The notes beneath the pieces were generated by a model. That model saw nothing but the letters and a program-made list of their open reading frames with translations. It was not told the origin of the DNA and did not search any database. Position numbers and translations under genes: made by a program. Positions 61,377-64,000 of a stretch of DNA of 64,000 nt are shown here, piece after piece; within the stretch, counting starts at the first letter, position 1, and each line of letters begins with the position of its first letter. The DNA comes from JBGQOJ01 sp052119585 (lineage in GTDB: Bacteria; Pseudomonadota; Alphaproteobacteria; Rhodobacterales; Rhodobacteraceae), in contig NZ_JBGQOJ010000002.1 in the NCBI RefSeq assembly GCF_052119585.1, forward strand, positions 1 through 64,000, read 5' to 3'.

Positions 61377-63419
61377 CTATCCCCTACGGCGGGTGCGGCG
61401 ACCTGATCCTGCGGCACCGCCCTCGCCGGAATTGAAGTTGATTTCCGGCAGGGTGACAATCGAACGCAGGATGGGAAAGGGCTCCACCGCGTTCGGGATG
61501 TTCGAAGCATTGACAAAATGCTCTTGAAAGCGCGGCTCGATCGCGGTTTCGATCTTGTGGATGTTGCGCACGGTCTCCTCGATCTCGGCCCGCGCGTCGG
61601 TGTTCAGCAGGGCGATCCGTGCGCCGGTGCCTGCGGCGTTGCCCGCAGAGGTCACTTTGTCCAGTGGTGCATCCGGGATCATCCCCAGCACCATCGCGTG
61701 TTTCGGGCTGATATGGGCGCCAAAGGCACCGGCCAGAACGATCCTGTCCACCTTGTCCACACCGAATTTGTCCATCAGCAGCCGCGCGCCGGAATAAAGC
61801 GCGGCTTTGGCCATCTGGATTTCGCGAATGTCGCGGTTGGTGACGGTGATCTTTGGCCCGCCATCGGCGGACCCATCCCAGACCATGTAGGAATAGGTGC
61901 GCCCGTCAAGAAAGCACCGTTCGGTTCCCGTCTGCGCTGCCGAGCCGATCAGTCCGGGACCGTCCAGCAGCCCCGCCATGCGCATTTCCGCAACCATTTC
62001 GATGATGCCAGAGCCACAGATGCCAGTGATGCCGGTGGTGGCGATGGCCGCGTCAAAGCCTGCCTCGTCCGACCACAGATCGCTGCCGATCACCTGAAAA
62101 CGCGGGTCTTTGGTGACGGGGTCGATCGTGACGTGTTCGATGGCGCCGGGGGCGGCGCGTTGCCCGCTGGAGATTTGCGCGCCTTCAAAGGCGGGGCCGG
62201 TGGGCGAGGAGCAGGCAAGCACCTTTTCGGTATTGCCCAGCAGGATTTCGGCGTTGGTGCCGACATCGACGACCAACAGCAGTTCTTTTGATTTGTCCGG
62301 CGCCTCTGACAGGGCGACGGCGGCGGCATCGGCCCCCACATGGCCCGCGATGCAGGGCAACAGGTAGACGCGGGCGGCGGGGTGGATTGTCAGATCCAGA
62401 TCCACGGCGCGCAGCGACAGCGCGTTCGACGTGGCCAGCGCAAAGGGGGCCTGGCCCAGCTCGAACGGGTCAATGCCAAGGAACAAATGGTGCATGACGG
62501 GGTTGCAGACGAACACCGCGTCCACGATCAGGCCCTTGTCGATGCCTGCGTCGTCGGTGATCTGGGTGAACAGCGCGTTCATCCCCTCGCGCACCGCGCG
62601 GGTCATTTCCGCAGCCCCACCCTTGTTCATCATGGAATAGCTGACGCGGCTCATCAGGTCTTCGCCATAGCGGATCTGCGGGTTCATGATCCCGCTGGAG
62701 GCCACGACCTCGCCCGATTGCAGGTCGCACAGGTGGGCGGCGATGGTGGTCGAACCCAGATCTACGGCAAGGCCGTAGATCGTGCCGTCGTAATAGCCCG
62801 GCCAGATGTGCATGATGCGGGGCGCGGTGTTCTTGTCGCCCAGGTTCACGGCGACGGTCACCTTCCATTCGCCCTTGCGCAGCGCGGGTTGCAGGATGCT
62901 AAGGATATGCAGATCAGAATGGACGTTCTTCAGTTCCCACTGCTGGTCCAGCGCGGTGCACAGCCGTTCCAGATCGCCCGAGGGTTCGTGCATGTCGGGT
63001 TCCTGCACCTCGACATAAAACAGCTTGGTCGAGGGGTTCATCGTGATCTCGCGCGCCTCGGCGCGTTTGCGCACGACCTGCTTGTGCACCTGGCTTTCAG
63101 GTGGCACGTCGATCACCACATCGCCCTGCACGCAGGCCTGGCAGCCCAGACGCCGCCCGTCCAGCATGCCGCGTTTTGATTTGTAGCGCTCTTCGACACT
63201 GTTCCATTCGGTCAGCGCATCGGCATGGACCGTCACACCGTGCTTTGCGAACTCGCCATAGGATGGCGAGATCTGGCACTTGGAACAGATGCCGCGCCCG
63301 CCACAGACCGAATCCAGATCGACCCCCAATTGCCGCGCTGCGGTCAGGATCGGCGTGCCCACGGGGAAATGCCCGCGTTTGCCAGAGGGGGTGAAGACGA
63401 CAAGAGGATCGGTGGTCAT
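61377..63419 (-). CDS. RACo-type reductive activator of corrinoid proteins (ferredoxin + ASKHA domain)
   Basis: 680 aa. The N-terminal plant-type [2Fe-2S] domain has C39, C45, C48 and a later Cys near 93-96. The C-terminal part (from about 215) is the DUF4445/ASKHA ATPase with GLAVDLGSTTIAAHL and VVDVGTNAEILLGN and a GAFGAHISPKHAM segment. RACo proteins use ATP to drive electron transfer that reduces inactive cob(II)alamin to cob(I)alamin on a methyltransferase corrinoid protein. It is the expected partner of MttB-type systems such as the one at 38386-39930. A Gly/Arg-rich tail (GRRTRRRG) ends the protein. Confidence 0.85.
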   Translation of the reverse strand: MTTDPLVVFTPSGKRGHFPVGTPILTAARQLGVDLDSVCGGRGICSKCQISPSYGEFAKHGVTVHADALTEWNSVEERYKSKRGMLDGRRLGCQACVQGDVVIDVPPESQVHKQVVRKRAEAREITMNPSTKLFYVEVQEPDMHEPSGDLERLCTALDQQWELKNVHSDLHILSILQPALRKGEWKVTVAVNLGDKNTAPRIMHIWPGYYDGTIYGLAVDLGSTTIAAHLCDLQSGEVVASSGIMNPQIRYGEDLMSRVSYSMMNKGGAAEMTRAVREGMNALFTQITDDAGIDKGLIVDAVFVCNPVMHHLFLGIDPFELGQAPFALATSNALSLRAVDLDLTIHPAARVYLLPCIAGHVGADAAAVALSEAPDKSKELLLVVDVGTNAEILLGNTEKVLACSSPTGPAFEGAQISSGQRAAPGAIEHVTIDPVTKDPRFQVIGSDLWSDEAGFDAAIATTGITGICGSGIIEMVAEMRMAGLLDGPGLIGSAAQTGTERCFLDGRTYSYMVWDGSADGGPKITVTNRDIREIQMAKAALYSGARLLMDKFGVDKVDRIVLAGAFGAHISPKHAMVLGMIPDAPLDKVTSAGNAAGTGARIALLNTDARAEIEETVRNIHKIETAIEPRFQEHFVNASNIPNAVEPFPILRSIVTLPEINFNSGEGGAAGSGRRTRRRG

Positions 63420-63518
63420 GTGCGGCAGGCCTTTAACGGAAATTCACAAGGGGTAACATAACGATGCAAGGGGAAAGGGAAAGCCGCAGCACGGCATATT
63501 CTTGTGCATCAGCGCCAT

Positions 63519-64000
63519 TCATTTGCCGATATAGCTGCTGATCGGCCCCATCCCGAACATCCACACGATCAGCGGCACCGGAGAGACCGCGATCACGATG
63601 GTCAGAAGCGTCGCGGGGATCGTAAACAGGCGGCTTAGCCCCGCCATCATCACAATCCCGCCGCCTCCGCCGATCAGGGCAGAGCCGGGCAGGTTGATCA
63701 GCAGGGCAAGGGCGACATAGCGGAACCGCACCGCCAGATGCCCCAGACGGCGCGGCAGCTTTTGGCGCAAGAGGGCAAGGCGTCGGCGACCGGACAGCGG
63801 TTTTATCCGCTCTATCATCGCGCAGGCGCGGGTCATGCGCAGGTCCAGAAACACGCGGTGCAGCCAGTCATAGGGGATGAACCGCCCCGCCAGAAACGCC
63901 AGCGACAGCCCGGTGACCGTGGCGATATAGACATACGGCACCACTGCGGCACCCTGCATCACGATCAGGGTCAGCCCGATTTCGATTCCGGGCACGAACG
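63519..64000 (-). CDS. Inner-membrane protein of unknown function, 5' end outside window
   Basis: At least 158 residues with three or four hydrophobic segments. One is unusually glycine-rich (LPGSALIGGGGGIVMMAGLSRLF). The frame stays open to the window edge; the GTG at 63995 is unlikely to be the start, so the gene is cut. No catalytic motif recognised. It is on the same strand as the corrinoid activator, 99 bases upstream of it. Confidence 0.65.
   Translation of the reverse strand, partial: FVPGIEIGLTLIVMQGAAVVPYVYIATVTGLSLAFLAGRFIPYDWLHRVFLDLRMTRACAMIERIKPLSGRRRLALLRQKLPRRLGHLAVRFRYVALALLINLPGSALIGGGGGIVMMAGLSRLFTIPATLLTIVIAVSPVPLIVWMFGMGPISSYIGK

Noticed and set aside
1..64000. CRISPR arrays, prophage, insertion sequences or integrase-flanked islands
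   Set aside because: No regularly spaced direct repeats, no transposase or integrase gene and no phage structural genes were found. The tRNAs lack adjacent integrases.

Overview
The window looks like chromosome of a marine-type alphaproteobacterium of the Rhodobacteraceae (Roseobacter group). This is inferred from several features: high GC (about 60-65% by eye); the cysS, cimA, rpmF-plsX-fabH-ihfA-merR, 368-aa dCTP-deaminase-like and zwf-pgl-pgi neighbourhoods; abundant solute-binding transporters (ABC, TRAP and tripartite tricarboxylate); a pyrrolysine-free MttB methyltransferase; and a RACo-type corrinoid activator. I see no prophage, insertion sequence, CRISPR array or rRNA. There are two tRNAs: Pro(GGG) at 29525-29601 and Gly(CCC) at 60399-60472.

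Region by region. 1-12.0 kb: a minus-strand catabolic block. It holds a four-gene ABC importer, an iron-type alcohol dehydrogenase, an aldehyde dehydrogenase, a glutamine-synthetase-like ligase, a three-gene TRAP transporter and an N-formylglutamate amidohydrolase family protein, with a divergent RpiR-type regulator. 13-15.2 kb: a YegD-like Hsp70 protein tail-to-tail with a transglutaminase-like protease. 15.3-18.4 kb: an NsrR-like Rrf2 regulator divergent from cydAB and a 37-aa DUF2474-like subunit. 18.5-19.1 kb: an AT-rich orphan gene. 19.2-28.3 kb: a periplasmic binding protein overlapping a TctDE-type two-component system, divergent from tctCBA, which leads into an AtuA-like protein, a DUF4387 protein and a glycerate kinase. 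28.4-37.7 kb: housekeeping genes (dcd-type deaminase, tRNA-Pro, merR-ihfA-fabH-plsX, rpmF, DUF177, bamE, msrB, an OlsB-like acyltransferase, uup). 37.8-44.5 kb: a CxxC protein, mttB with a short leader ORF, a beta-barrel protein, a TPM-domain protein and two PLP enzymes. 44.8-49.8 kb: cysS-cimA, an NDUFAF6-like squalene-synthase homologue and an MFS transporter. 49.9-55.2 kb: cobB-cobA divergent from cbiD-cobK-alkA-esterase. 55.4-60.3 kb: an HNH protein, zwf-pgl-pgi and ridA. 60.4-64 kb: tRNA-Gly, a fasciclin protein, the corrinoid activator and a membrane protein cut by the window edge.

How the parts may work together. The first block reads as uptake of an amine or amino alcohol, gamma-glutamylation, two-step oxidation and release. 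The tct block reads as regulated uptake of a carboxylate that is converted to glycerate. MttB, the corrinoid activator and the cobalamin genes point to corrinoid-dependent demethylation of a quaternary or tertiary amine. zwf-pgl-pgi feeds the oxidative pentose phosphate and Entner-Doudoroff routes, and carries two LacI-type operator-like palindromes exactly two helical turns apart. The main unexplained signals are a short dispersed element (GAGTATTT/GGATATTT...GAACAAAG) found just after stop codons and once inside cobK, a compositional break inside cysS, a 30-codon ORF with a strong ribosome-binding site ahead of mttB, and the AT-rich orphan next to cydAB.
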